The notes under the pieces were generated by a model. That model made no database searches. It saw nothing but the letters and a program-made list of their open reading frames with translations, and was not told where the DNA came from. DNA of 64,000 nt from Circinella minor (Eukaryota > Mucoromycota > Mucoromycetes > Mucorales > Lichtheimiaceae). Within the stretch, counting starts at the first letter, position 1. The number at the start of each line of letters is the position of its first letter. The position numbers and the translations under genes were made by a program. The stretch covers positions 62,001 to 126,000 of the forward strand of contig JAEPRB010000090.1 of assembly GCA_016758965.1 (NCBI GenBank). The letters are read 5' to 3'. Below, one piece after another: positions 1-11,511 of the stretch.

Positions 1-890
1 GAAACGTTCCACAGATCCCCCACCATTTTATTTTATTTTTTTAACCACTACAACAGGAGCAACAATTTTTTTTTGTTTCTTAAACTGGTACACTATGTGA
101 AAAAGAACTTTACGTATAGTTATTAACTTCCACTCAATAAAAGACTAACAAGTATCGCGACCACCATTTCAGGATACATACGTACAAAAAAAATGGGCAA
201 TTTAAACCACTGATACAGTATCTTGTTTCATAAAAATTCAGTTGCTACGTACGCAAAGTAATTTTACTCACTGAGACAAAAAAAAAAGTGTGTGTGAATA
301 AATATGGGCCATATTCATTATAAAAATCCATATACGATATGAGCTCAATAGTTACTGCTAACATGGAAAGTATTCGCGATTCGTTTTTTAATCTACTGTC
401 AACAATTTGTATCCTCCGTTTATTAACTACCTTAATCTTAATAGGTTATATGTCGAACACTTTATTCTATGTAATTACTTCTAAATCTCACGCATCTTAT
501 GAGTATACAGAACTATTATTTCTAGGGTGATCATTATGTTAACGGGGTGTAATAAATTCTTATCAGCAACATCGATTTTCCCGCTTTTGTTACATGTCTT
601 TTGATGGTCCATGAATAGATAAAGCAAGGTCAGGAGCAATTATATAAAAATAGAATCTCTGGAGTTTATGATACTTTACTCGCTGTTATGTCGATCGAAA
701 TTAATAAAATAAAAGAGACAGCGATAAGTCAACGAGACCCAAAAGAACAATAATTGAACTGAAGTTTATTATAATAAAATATTATCAATATTTATATTAA
801 ATTCTAATCAATGGCTGGGTATATCAATATGCGTGTATGACCAATGATAGTCTTCCGATTTGTTAATGACGATGAATAATGACAATAATA
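1..890. other. Intergenic, no gene seen
   Basis: AT-rich DNA with scattered A and T runs. The only open frame, 339-530 plus, is hydrophobic, lacks family motifs and sits in DNA of background composition, so I do not call it. No RNA gene or clear repeat was seen. The next feature begins at the CACCACGG terminus at 891. Confidence 0.6.
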
Positions 891-1591
891 CACCACGGCT
901 AAAGTGAGTAATAAAAATGAATGGATTTCCATGGATCTGCATGATCATTAATGCCATGAATCTCTATGAAACGTGTCACTTCATGGAGATTCATAGATCT
1001 ATGCAGAATCATAGATATTTAGTCATATCCATTACCTATTTATATACAGATTCATGCAGATTCGTGGATTTTCAGCACCTAGTTTTCAAATAATATATAT
1101 TTTACTTTATGAACATATACATTATACTGTAGCTATAACATGGTTGAAACCACTTCTATTATATTATGATAGGCACTTTGAATAATAAAATTTTATTTTT
1201 TGTGGGTCATTAACTATATGAGATAATGAGAAAAGTAGTAAAAGAAGTGCGTGGGAATACTACTTCTCGTCAAACGATTATGGTTTCACGAAGTATAAGT
1301 ATGCGATTTCATAGATTATCACTCATATTTACAAAGCATGCATTTTCATTCATAATCATAGATATCTTTTCATAGATATTTGTTCAATTTTATGCAGATT
1401 CATATATCACTCAGAGTCATACATTGTCACTCAGATTCATTAAGTTTTGTAATAGAGATTCATGGATTTATTTCCATGAAAGTGAATGATTGTCTTTTTT
1501 CATGCATATTCATAGAGAAGCATGATATTTCATAACCCATAATTCATATTCATAGAGAATTAAGCAATTCCATGCATTTTTAGCCGTGGTG
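891..1591. mobile_element. Non-autonomous inverted-repeat element, about 0.7 kb
   Basis: The left end CACCACGGCTAAA (891-903) is repeated in inverse at the right end as TTTAGCCGTGGTG (1579-1591). The interior carries many degenerate copies, in both orientations, of a motif close to TTCATAGAGATTCATGG, for example near 950-1010, 1060-1075, 1380-1470 and 1540-1560. ATA lies directly outside both ends and could be a 3-bp target duplication. There is no coding capacity. Ends starting CAC, a possible 3-bp duplication and dense subterminal repeats fit a CACTA/EnSpm-like derivative. That family assignment is inference; the inverted ends and internal motif are seen directly. Confidence 0.6.
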
Positions 1592-2960
1592 ATATATGTG
1601 AACATTATATCCTATACGTTTTGCCGTTGATAAAATAATATATCAACGCAGCTGTCAAATAGTATCAATAAAGAAGATGGACTTCTTTAATATTAAGAGT
1701 CATTGAAACACACCGTGAAATACCAAAAGGTCAGTGAAACATATTTGAACTATGCTGTATTTAAATATATAATATTAAATGACTGTTATTATGAAGCCAT
1801 TGTACGTTGGATACAACATTACCCCCACCGGGTTGGAACAACCGTTTGATTAGAGTATATGCAATCACTTGTCTTTAAGGAAAGTATATATCGATAAAAC
1901 TCCAGTTAAAAACCCACGAGTCGATAATTGGGAAAAATAAGTTTTAGAGAAAGATATATTTAAGTGCGTCTGCGTTTATTATTAAGACATGATGATCGAC
2001 GTGGTAGTTTGAAATCTAATCTTTTATTGATTCCGACGTTGCCAATATCTTTCAATCAGTGTAAGGTCATTGAAATGCTCAATTGGTTACCAAGTATCAT
2101 CATCAGGACCGTAAGCTTTTTATCATACAAGATATTTATAATTACCTGGTGTTCCTTCATGATCATACGTATTAATTCATGCAAACTAGTTCCGATAGAA
2201 TTGATGAATCGAGCGCATGGTGTCTAGAGTCATTATTTTTTGATAATCAATCTTCAAAATACTGACACTCTTTGTAGGGACTATGTGCATTACTTGGGGG
2301 GAAAACTATGACGAAAAAGATCTTTTATAAAGGAGATTTTACACTTTTAGTGGATGGAGCCTTGAGGAGCGTTCTATTGCAGAAAAGCAATTTCAAGCTT
2401 CTGTTGGATCTCTGTTGAACCGACCACAACATAACTGTTTCTCATGGGCGTTGAAAGTCGTAGCCGATCGGTATGCAGGAAGTGAGCATATTTTTTTCTG
2501 CTTTCGGTTATTTTGTTATTATGAGCTTTTATTTATTGGTCGTATTATATAGATACTCAATTCAGCGGATACTGAGAAGTAGGTGAAGTGGTCAGAAGAA
2601 TCGAAGAAGGGGTAGCCAAGGACAAGCCAACAATTTTTCAAACGAAAAACGTACGACTTGCGCGATCGAAATTTTGTTATTAAACCACTACAACAACGAC
2701 TTATTTGACACAAGGAGGCATATAAATTTTCATCGTTCGATTGACACTATGCAATTGAATAAGAGAACTAATATATTATTACACATATTTTAAGATCGAG
2801 GAAAATGATGAATTGCACTTTTATGGGTTGGACTCTTCACTTATGACGGTGACTCTAAAGAAAGGGGCAAAGGAAGAAACTGAAACAGTCAAAGAGAAAT
2901 ATAAAAAAAGCGTATGTGTCATTGCTATATAATAATTATGTATGATGAGCGTATGGGAAG
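1592..2960 (+). pseudogene. Decayed coding remnants, unrecognised gene
   Basis: Several short coding-like stretches lie in the plus orientation but not in one frame. One spans about 1964-2110 and ends at a plausible donor (ACC|GTAAGC). Another spans about 2336-2480, reading through FSGWSLEERS and CFSWALKVVADRYAG. A third spans about 2793-2915, following a plausible acceptor and reading IEENDELHFYGLDSS. Stops and frame changes separate them. The spacing looks like exons of one dead gene. I recognise no family, and a mobile-element protein is as likely as a host gene. The stretch lies between two inverted-repeat elements. Confidence 0.35.
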
Positions 2961-2980
2961 AAGGTTTACTAACATAAATC

Positions 2981-3142
2981 GGGTACCTTTAATTTTTCAG
3001 TATTGCAAATGCAGTACTTTTTTGCAGTAGTAGTTGGACAACAATGGAAAATATCCGCACAACTGACCGGATTTACCGAACATTACTAACTCTAAAACGT
3101 GCTTTATGGTACTGCTTGCGATAGTTTGCAGTAGTTTGCAGT
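2981..3142 (+). repeat. Left arm of inverted-repeat element
   Basis: About 160 bp, matching the reverse complement of 4181-4333. It begins at the KpnI-like word GGGTACC and ends in a GTTTGCAGTAGTTTGCAGT cluster. Confidence 0.75.
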
Positions 3143-4180
3143 ATTAAATCATTTTTGCAGTACTATTTTTGCGGTAGTTAACATGTGCCAAAGAAAAAAG
3201 AAAAAAAATTCTATCAACTGTTTCTCGTCATTTTCGATCATTATATTTGAACCCTTTTTTTGGCCAGTAATAATAGCTATATTGAGTGTTTCTTTGCTAT
3301 CGCCTTGGTTTAAAATAGCTTGATTTTAAATAGTACATTATATATATTATTTTGTTGTTCCCAACTTGTTTTAAAACATTTAAATTAATCTTTTGATACA
3401 TTTTAATTCACAAGTTATACGTAAGTTCTATAGTCACTATATTATTGCCTTAAATACATATATTGAGCAGTATACAGTAAAATACTGACATTACTAATAT
3501 CATTATTAATTAAATAAAGAATTATGTTGCTATATGATGAAAAAGAATCTCAATATTTATAAAGTTGCATACGTAAAACAAAAGAAGCGCCAAAAAAAAT
3601 TAAAGTTTTGAAGCAAAACCTTTCTTTCTACTGGATTCAATCGTTTAACTATTTAATAACGCAATGAATTATGCAAACGCTCTATTTATTAAGCCATTTG
3701 AATTTTTGATTTTAATTGATTATATCAGATCATTGACACCGGACTTCTTTTCTCATGTTTCTCCTTTTGCATAATAATATTTCCTCTTTAATAAGTGGAA
3801 TTCTAAAAACATAAGAAGAAAACAAACTTTTTGCTTAATGAAATACTTTGTCTACATCTAATAGAAAAGTACATAGTAGATGTATTCAATTATATCTATA
3901 TTTCTGTGTGTGTTTTCTAGAAGCTAATTAATTTGATAATAGTAAGAGCCTTAAAGCTGGTGAGCATATACACAATACCTAGTATAAAAAAAGGGCGATG
4001 TATTTGCTGAACTGATCATAAAGGTCAAAATTCAAGGGATTAATACGTATTAAATATTAAGCTCTTGATTTATTAAATGTATATTACGTATTCATAAATT
4101 TATGGTTCCATAATTTTTTAAAAAAATACTGTAATAATACTATACAAAAACAAGTGTAATATATAATTTTATTGAAATCA

Positions 4181-4333
4181 TTACTGCAAACAACTACTGC
4201 AAACTACCGTAAGCAGCACCGCAAAGCACCTTTTCTAGTTAGTAACGTTCGGTAAATCCGGTCAGTTGTGCGGATATTTTCCAGTGTTGTCCGACTACTA
4301 CTGCAAAAAAGTACTGCAAAATTAAAGGTACCC
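4181..4333 (-). repeat. Right arm of inverted-repeat element
   Basis: About 153 bp, imperfect reverse complement of 2981-3142. It ends at GGTACCC. Confidence 0.75.
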
Positions 4334-4840
4334 AACCTATTATAAAGTTTTGATTCAACTAATACGTATTCTGAATCAATGGATATTATGCTTTTCACAG
4401 TTATCTACCAATAATATAATAAGATCATGACTTTTTAAACGTTATTGACCAATAGCATGTCGCTTTAGTACCATATTTAATATTCAACATAATATATGTT
4501 ACAATATTCGAGAAATATAACCTAGAGTGGATTTTTGTATATTTATATATTTGAATATTTTCTGCATATTTTTTTTTCTGCGGTGAGCATTAATACTTTT
4601 AAGAATATTTGTATCTATTGATAAATTAGTAATAATTGAAATTGTACACTTTCTTATGTACGTAGTCTCTTGCAAGTGATGTTTATTATGAAGCAATTAT
4701 ATCTACATCAGTTATTTGTCTTAATGTATCATATGGTAATGTATTATTATGTATTATAAAGATACGTATCAAAAGAATAAAAAAAACCACTTGATATATT
4801 TTATATATACATTTTTTTATTAACATTATTCATGTTTATA
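4334..4840. other. Intergenic, no gene seen
   Basis: AT-rich DNA between the inverted-repeat element and a decayed permease exon. No motif was supported. Confidence 0.5.
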
Positions 4841-4844
4841 ACAG

Positions 4845-5114
4845 GCCTGCCTGTATTCTGTCGACTTATATGGAAACAAAATGATATGCCCAAAAGCCCA
4901 CTTGATCTTAGAAAATACAGTATTCTCATCAGTACTATTGCTGTTGTATGCCCTGGGTTATTTTCTTTGGTGTAATTTTATGTATTCAAAGAGTTCATCC
5001 TATTACTCCTGAAACAATGAATTGGTCTTGTTTGATGCTTGGAGCTACTGTAATATTTTTGCATTGACATTTTGGCAAGTATCTGGCCGTAAAATTTATA
5101 AAGGTCCATTGTAA
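4845..5114 (+). pseudogene. 3' end of an amino-acid/GABA-type permease, frameshifted
   Basis: After a plausible acceptor (ATAACAG|G) the frame reads LPVFCRLIW, then SPLDLRKYSILISTIAVV. It then jumps frame to read VHPITPETMNWSCLMLGATV, and jumps again to ALTFWQVSGRKIYKGPL and a stop at 5112-5114. These three blocks, in this order, are the C-terminal end of fungal APC-superfamily amino-acid/GABA/choline permeases: the entry to TM10, the P-x-T-x-E-T-M-N-W segment and the final W-x-x-x-x-R-K-x-x-x-G-P tail. At least two frameshifts and in-frame stops break it, and no upstream permease exons are visible. It is a fossil 3' exon. It is plus strand, 383 bp upstream of GID5. Confidence 0.75.
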
Positions 5115-5496
5115 ACTATTATTGGAGAATAATTTTATACACACAAATCCTTTTTCTTTTCCGTTACTTTTGTTTTATTCACTTGTAGTGTTATTGAATG
5201 TATAAACTAATGTAATTTATAATTAAATAATTAAATAAATTTATATCTTTTTCTTTATAAAAATCAAAGGTAAAAAAAAAGCTTAAATATTATTATAGTT
5301 TGAACTAGCATTAGCGTATTACAGAGAAAGAGAGAGTTAAAAAAAAAGTTCCCGTGTCGCATTACTTTCCTTCTAATCTCAGCTCCAATTAAAGTGAATT
5401 ATTAGACTGCGTTTTTATCTTTCGTTCTCTCTTTCTCTCTCTTTTTTCTATTTTTTTTACTATCATTCTAACTATTATTATTTTGTCTTGTCCCAT
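5115..5496. promoter_or_regulatory. Upstream region of GID5
   Basis: A pyrimidine-rich stretch (TCTCTCTTTCTCTCTC near 5425-5445) precedes the ATG at 5497, as is common upstream of fungal start codons. No TATA box was convincingly placed. Confidence 0.35.
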
Positions 5497-7802
5497 ATGA
5501 CTACTTCAAAATATCAGGAATCAATTAAAGATCTCGCTTCAGCAGACGATGCTAAACGATTAAAAGCTTTACGATTTATAAAGAATTCGGTTATTGGCAA
5601 TAAAACTAAAAAGGATCTCTACATCCAACTTGGTGTTGTTCAAAAGTATATGTTATACTTATAAAATATAATATATCCGTTCTCGTGTTAATCGTTTCTT
5701 TTCTTTTCTTTTTTGTTTATATGTATATTAATAATAGACTAGTCGACTATCTTACATTACCTGATGCTACATCGTATCTTTTAAAAATACAAGCTGCTAC
5801 TGTTCTTGGTAGTATTGCATACGGTAAATAGTATTAATAATAATTATACAGATAAAAAAAACAAAAGTTTTAATATATTGGAAGGTGTGTGCGAAGGAAA
5901 CGAAACTAATGTATACTAACGGGTTATTTTTTTTATTATTATTATCAATAAAAAGGCAAAGACGAGAATGTAAATGCAGTTGTTTCTGCTGGAGCGATAA
6001 CGCCATTGTTAGATGCATTAGCTTTACGTCCTAATGTCCCAGTTATTGAAGCAATTCGCGAAAAACGCAAATTATTAGAAGCTGTAACACGTGCATTAAA
6101 GTCTATTTTTACTTGTCCAAGAACACCCAAAGATGACATTTTTACTGTTAGTAGTAGTTTTTTTTTTTATTCGATGGATGGATTGAATTGAATAGATTAT
6201 CATATAGAAAATATGAAAGATAAAATTAATTTTGAAAGGACGAGTAAAAAAAATAATTATATTTTATTCATAAATGTAATTTAAACTTATTATAGGAAAA
6301 ACATATCTCTGACCTTGTTGCATTATTGGATGCGACTTCAACATATTTATGTCAACAAGGACAACCAAGCGCAACGTCGGAGAGTTTGTCTTTTGGCATG
6401 ATTGCGGAATTTACAGCGGCAGTTATTGCTAAATGTTGCGATACACAGGAACAACAAATGCAATTGGCTTCAGCAGGTGTTATTCCACCTCTTGTTAATT
6501 TGTTACATTCTGGCCATGTTAAAGCTCAAGAAGCTGCATTGGATGCTTTAGCTACTTTATGTCGTGAGAATAGTGAATTAGGTGAAATTATTATTCATGC
6601 TAAACGTAAGTGTTTATATTTAAATATTTATTATTATTATTATTATCATTGCGATTTTGTCATTCTTTTTAATTATAAACATGGAATATTACTCTTATTT
6701 AGCTATTGATTCGAATCAATTGACAACAGCTACCATGCTTGATTTTGTTCGTGATAAATGTCCCAATATGCGTTTAATTGCTGCTACATGGTAATATAAA
6801 TATGGAAGAGAGAATGTTTTCTTTTTGTAATGTCTGTATATAGACTTTCTAATATAATCAAATGCTGAATATATAAACATTAGTTTGACCAATTTGTATC
6901 GAACTGGTATATTTATTGAACCATTTACAGATATTGTATTGGTAGTATTGCCAGCATTGGTTAAATTATTAAAGGATCCTGCTAACGATATCCAAGAAAG
7001 AGCTCCATTGGTTTTGGCAGACTTAGTAAAAGATAGTGAAGATATGCAAAAAGCAGCTTATGATGCAGATGCGATTTCAAGATTAGCAGAACTATTAGCC
7101 AGTGTATCCTCAAAGGATAATGATGAAGATTCAGAAGAACCTATTGGTGTACCAGGTGTTGGAAGTGTAGCTAAACGTAAAGAGAAAGTTCGTGAGGTAT
7201 TAATAATAATAAAACAAAAATATACTAAAAAACAGATGAAAAGATATAAGTAATTAATGCTATGAAATCAATATTAGAATTCATTGATTGCTATTGCTGC
7301 CGCAACACTTTTAAAAGAAGAATGTCGATCGCAGGTAATTTTTCGAGAAGAGAAGGGATAAGTGGATGTGATGGATGAAAAAGAGAGGAAAAGTAGGGAA
7401 AAAAATATTATTATAACACTACTTGGAGGGTTATTGATAATTGAAATGAAATAATTAGGCCATCAGTTCCAAAGTTTTACCACATGTTGTGACAGCACTA
7501 CAAAGCAAGTATCCTCATGTTCGATTAGCAGCGTGCCAGTGTGCAAAATCACTTTCTCGAAGTGTAAGCAATTTACGAACAAGTTTAGTAGATGCTGGAG
7601 TAGCTGCTCCGCTTTTGAAGGTAAACACACAAAAAAGAGAAAGAAAGAAAATACGTTTATATGTATAACTATGTTGTTGGTATTGGATTGTAACTAAATT
7701 ATTACTATTATAATAATAGCTTTTACAAGACGAGTCAATTGTTGTTCAAGCTGCAGCATGTGGGGCATTATGTAATCTTACACTTGACTTTTCACCCATG
7801 AA

Positions 7803-7833
<31 letters not shown>

Positions 7834-9048
7834 GGCACTAACGTTTTTTTTTTCCACTTTTCTGTAAAAATCATTTTATCATTTTATATATTAACAAAAA
7901 AACACTTAATTTCTTTTTATATTAGAGTGTGATCGATGCTGGAGCAATTGATCGGTTTGTTGAATATTCAAGATCAAATGATTCAAAGCTTCAACTGAAT
8001 GGTGTATGGGCGCTTAATAGTTTACTTTACAAAGCCGATTTATCAGCAAAAAAGGCAGTTATGAAATCACTTACATACGATGCATTGATTGAACTGTTAC
8101 ACGAGCCTAATCCGGGTATTCAAGAACAAGCCTTGGAAATTGTACGAAATTTAGTGTGTGGGCAACAAGAGGTAACTTATTTTTTTTGTTTTTTGTTTTT
8201 TTGAAACTAAACAACCATTTTTAGTTTCATGACAAAAGACAACTAAATACGAATTATAATTTGGATTTACTTATTTAGGATATAGAAGATGTAATTGAAG
8301 GAATTGGTCGTGATGATTTATTGGATGTATTGGAATGTAAACTTCAAGTAACATCCAATATGGGACTTGAAGGTGAGGATAGTACAACTATGATATCGGT
8401 TCGTATATTTTCTTTTTATTTTATTTTTCTTTTACTATTCCATATACATGTATATCATTTGATTAACTGACTAAACTATTATGTGATAAATAGATATTGG
8501 AACCTGCATTATACATCGTAATCAATATGTCAAGTAGTTCTGAAGAACCAAGGACAATGTTGATGAGTCGACCGAATATTGTTAATAGTGTCATTCATCA
8601 TTTGGTAAAGATATTATAATTATTACTTTAATTATTATCAAGTAGAAAGTAGCAAAAAAAAAAAAAAAAAAAAAATTCTCAATTTTTGTATTGTTATTAT
8701 TATTATAGTCACATGAATCACCTAAAATTCGAGTTGCAGCATTATGGTGTATTATAAATTGGACATGGATTAATTCAGATCACGATGAAGATGGTAAGTA
8801 ATTTGATATATATATTTATACATATATAAGGGGGGATATTTAGGGTGAAAATAAATGAATTTGATGGAATTGAATTGATTACGTAATTAACATATATATA
8901 TTATTTTATAGCATTAGTAGAAAGAATTAATCGACTTCAAGCACTTGGAGTTGAGCAAAAATTACAAGCCATGGAAAAGGATTCGAGCCGAGATGTTCGT
9001 GATCGAGTACGAACAGCATTAGATCAACTTACTTCTATTGATACATAA
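5497..9048 (+). CDS. GID5: GID5/ARMC8 armadillo-repeat subunit of the GID/CTLH E3 ubiquitin ligase
   Basis: Scaffold subunit of the GID (CTLH) ubiquitin ligase, which in yeast degrades gluconeogenic enzymes. ARM-repeat subunits of this family dock substrate receptors. Fourteen exons close in phase: 5497-5645, 5738-5823, 5956-6146, 6296-6605, 6703-6790, 6884-7196, 7278-7334, 7459-7620, 7720-7806, 7926-8171, 8279-8398, 8494-8604, 8709-8793 and 8912-9048, giving about 713 aa. Recognition rests on the N-terminal L-K-A-L-R-F-I-K-N-S-V-I-G-N-K segment, the central ACQCAKSLSRSVSNLRTSLV block near residues 420-442, and the C-terminal KIRVAALWCIINWTW block. All are characteristic of ARMC8/Vid28. Helical ARM repeats (for example VIPPLVNLL, ALDALATL, QAAACGALCNL) run throughout. 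The length is close to animal ARMC8. MTTSKYQ is taken as the start because it directly precedes the conserved region. Exon borders are by eye. Confidence 0.9.
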
Positions 9049-9426
9049 GATAATAAATAATTATAGCCATAGTAACCATAGTATCCATAATCATAATAAA
9101 ATTTGTACATTTTTTTTTTCATTTCATACTAATAAATCCCATTATTCCATTTTTCCTTTTCACATGCAACCCCTGCTTCTATAATAAGCTGTCAGCCACA
9201 CCTAAATTCAACCCATAACCCCAATTCTGAGCGGAATTGTTTTGTTGCGGGGATTGTAGTCCTTTAATTCAAACCTATCAATTCGAAAAAGAGGAGAAAA
9301 AACTAAATCTTAATATTTTTTTTTTGTCACTTTTGACTTCTTCCCTTTTATTTATTTTTCCATACCACCAATAGAAGAGGCCAGCGGTTTTTTTTTTTTG
9401 CTGTGTAGTAGTGTATATACATAGAA
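9049..9426. other. Intergenic between GID5 and acyltransferase
   Basis: Holds the GID5 3' end and the acyltransferase promoter. AATAATAAATAA-type words occur just after the GID5 stop, and T-runs precede the next ATG at 9427. Confidence 0.4.
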
Positions 9427-11132
9427 ATGCCGTTCCTCACCACACCCATTGCCTGGATAACAGGCATTCCAGAACCTACCCTTCGTCTTTTAATGACACT
9501 TGGGTTGGCATACCCCATTGCCCGTGTTTATAACCAAATGTACATTCGTGGAAAAGGACCTATTGTTTCTTCTGCCACCGTGACAGAACGCAACATGTTT
9601 ATCTTATTAGCCGGGTTAGCCTTATCATTATTTTTCAATGGTTCAACCATTTACCATTCCCTTCTTACCGTTTCTATCAGTTATGGTGCCTTGTATTTGA
9701 ACGAACAATTTTTTGCTCAAAACCGTCTCTATGGTTGCAGCTTCGTATGGGCTTTCAACGCCATTTATTTGTTGGCGGGTTACTATTTCACAGCAACCGA
9801 CGAATATGATGTCTCTTGGACCATGCCTCAGTGTATCTTATGTTTGCGACTTATGGGCTTTGGTTTTGATTATTATGATGGTTCTACTTCGGTTGTCAAA
9901 GTGGAAGGTCCTGAACGAACTAAACAAGCGGAAGAAACAACTGATCATCAAACTACTGTACGCCCTACCGAACAAGTGAAGCCACCAAGTAATTTACCAT
10001 TATCTTTTGCAGCCGACACTCCCTTGGCTACTTTACCTGATTTTGCTCAAGTGTTGGCTTATTGTTATTTCCCTTCAGCATTTTTGGTTGGTCCTCAATT
10101 TTCTTTTTCATTGTATCGTAAATGGTTATCGACCAATTCATTGCAAGAGGATTCAAGTCCTTTAGCTCAAGAAGAAGCAGAAAAGGATCAAATGCGTTAT
10201 GTTTTCCGTTGTTTGGGTTTGGCAGTTGTTTATTTGGCTATTCAACAAGGTATTGGTGGTAGCTATCCTACATCCTATCTTTTGACTGATGAATACGCTT
10301 CCCTTGGATTGTTCCGTCGTATGTGGATCTTTTTGGTTACGGGCAAGTTTGTTTATAATAAGTATATTGGTGTTTGGATGTTGACTGAAGGTTTGTATAA
10401 TATTTTTTTTTAAAAAAAATTGGATAAGACAAGGAAAAGGGAATTGGTTGAATTCATTTGTAGAGGCGTAAAAAAAGAAAAAGAAAAAGAATGGGACTTG
10501 GGGAAGTTATTGCCGTATAATAATAATAATAATAAAACCTGTCAAATTTTCTAGGTGCATGCGCATACTTTGGTATTTCACATGAAGGCAAGGATGGTAA
10601 AGGGAGACATTTGTTTGGTGGTCTTGCTAATGCATTACCTGCCAAATTCGAAACAGCAACTTCAATTGATCATGTCATTGCTTCATTCAATATTAACACC
10701 AACTTATGGGTTAAATATTATGTCTTTAAACGTCTCAAGTTTTTGGGTAACAAACAATTATCTCAATTCGGTGCCTTGGCCTTTTTAGCTATTTGGCATG
10801 GATTCCATATCAATTATTTCACTACCTTCTTCTGTGAATTCGCTGTTACTGTATGTGAATCCATTTTGCGCAAGCGATTATTGCCTTCGGTTCAAACATA
10901 TACAAAAAAGAATCCTTTTGCATTGGTTGCTTGGAAGGTTGTTGCTTGGTGTACATGTAGTGCTTCTCTTCATTATTGTGTTATCCAATTTGATTTACTC
11001 AAGGCTGCCAAGGCATTTATTGCATACAAGCAAGTTTATTTCTTGGGTCATTTTATATTATTAGCTATTTTCCTTGTGGATAAGTTTGTTTTAAAACAAG
11101 CTGTTCGTACACCAAAACAAAAAGTTACCTAA
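9427..11132 (+). CDS. ALE1: MBOAT lysophospholipid acyltransferase (Ale1/LPCAT-like)
   Basis: Predicted ER membrane O-acyltransferase that re-acylates lysophospholipids with acyl-CoA (Lands cycle). Two exons, 9427-10390 and 10555-11132, join as GAA G|GT GCA to give about 513 aa. Multiple hydrophobic segments span the protein, starting at the N-terminus (PTLRLLMTLGLAYPIARV). MBOAT signatures are present: the GFDYYDG segment, the N-x-N-T-N-L-W-V-K-Y-Y-V-F-K-R region and the WHGFHINYF motif. His403 of WHG is the expected catalytic histidine. A charged T/E-rich loop (about residues 160-190) is a lineage-specific insert. No ER retrieval signal of the KDEL type is seen. The choice of Ale1/LPCAT over other MBOATs rests on the WHGF and Y-V-F-K-R context and is fairly secure; substrate preference cannot be read. 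Confidence 0.9.
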
Positions 11133-11300
11133 AAGAAGAATTATATATAAATACATATACACTTTTTTAATCGTTTTTCATATGATTTCTTTTTTTTTTA
11201 ATGGAAAATGGGTGGTATTGTTAGTTAGTTTAATAGTTTTCTATTTTTTTTATTGATTTATCACTCAGACCTTTTTGTTATTATAATTCACCCTTTAATG

Positions 11301-11359
<59 letters not shown>

Positions 11360-11511
11360 GGTGTGGGTGTGGGTGAGTGTGAAGTTGATTTACTGGAGAA
11401 CATGCATAATTATTTTATCAATCTTTATAAATTGAGTTAAACCAAATAAAAAACCACTACCCCGCTTCTTTTCTTTTACCCTTTTTCCAGTTAACCTCCA
11501 TATTCAAGAAA
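11133..11511. repeat. Intergenic with (TA)n-(GT)n microsatellite
   Basis: A run of TA dinucleotides (about 11304-11340) passes directly into GT repeats and then GTGTGG/GTGGGT units (to about 11375). Such alternating purine-pyrimidine tracts can adopt Z-DNA. Otherwise it holds the 3' end of the acyltransferase and upstream DNA of SSD1. Confidence 0.7.

Larger units (their letters stand above)
2981..4333. mobile_element. Inverted-repeat element with long (about 150 bp) ends
   Basis: The segment 2981-3142, starting GGGTACCTTTAATTTT, returns as an imperfect reverse complement at about 4181-4333, ending AATTAAAGGTACCC. The arms share long blocks such as AATATCCGCACAACTGACC and AGTACTTTTTTGCAGTAGTA, with scattered mismatches and small indels. 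The arms are studded with GCAGTA/TACTGC words. The roughly 1 kb between the arms has no open frame of note, so this is a non-autonomous (MITE or foldback-like) element. I see no clear target duplication: left flank ACATAAATC, right flank AACCTATTA. The short minus-strand frame inside the right arm (4204-4398) is a by-product of the repeat. Confidence 0.75.
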
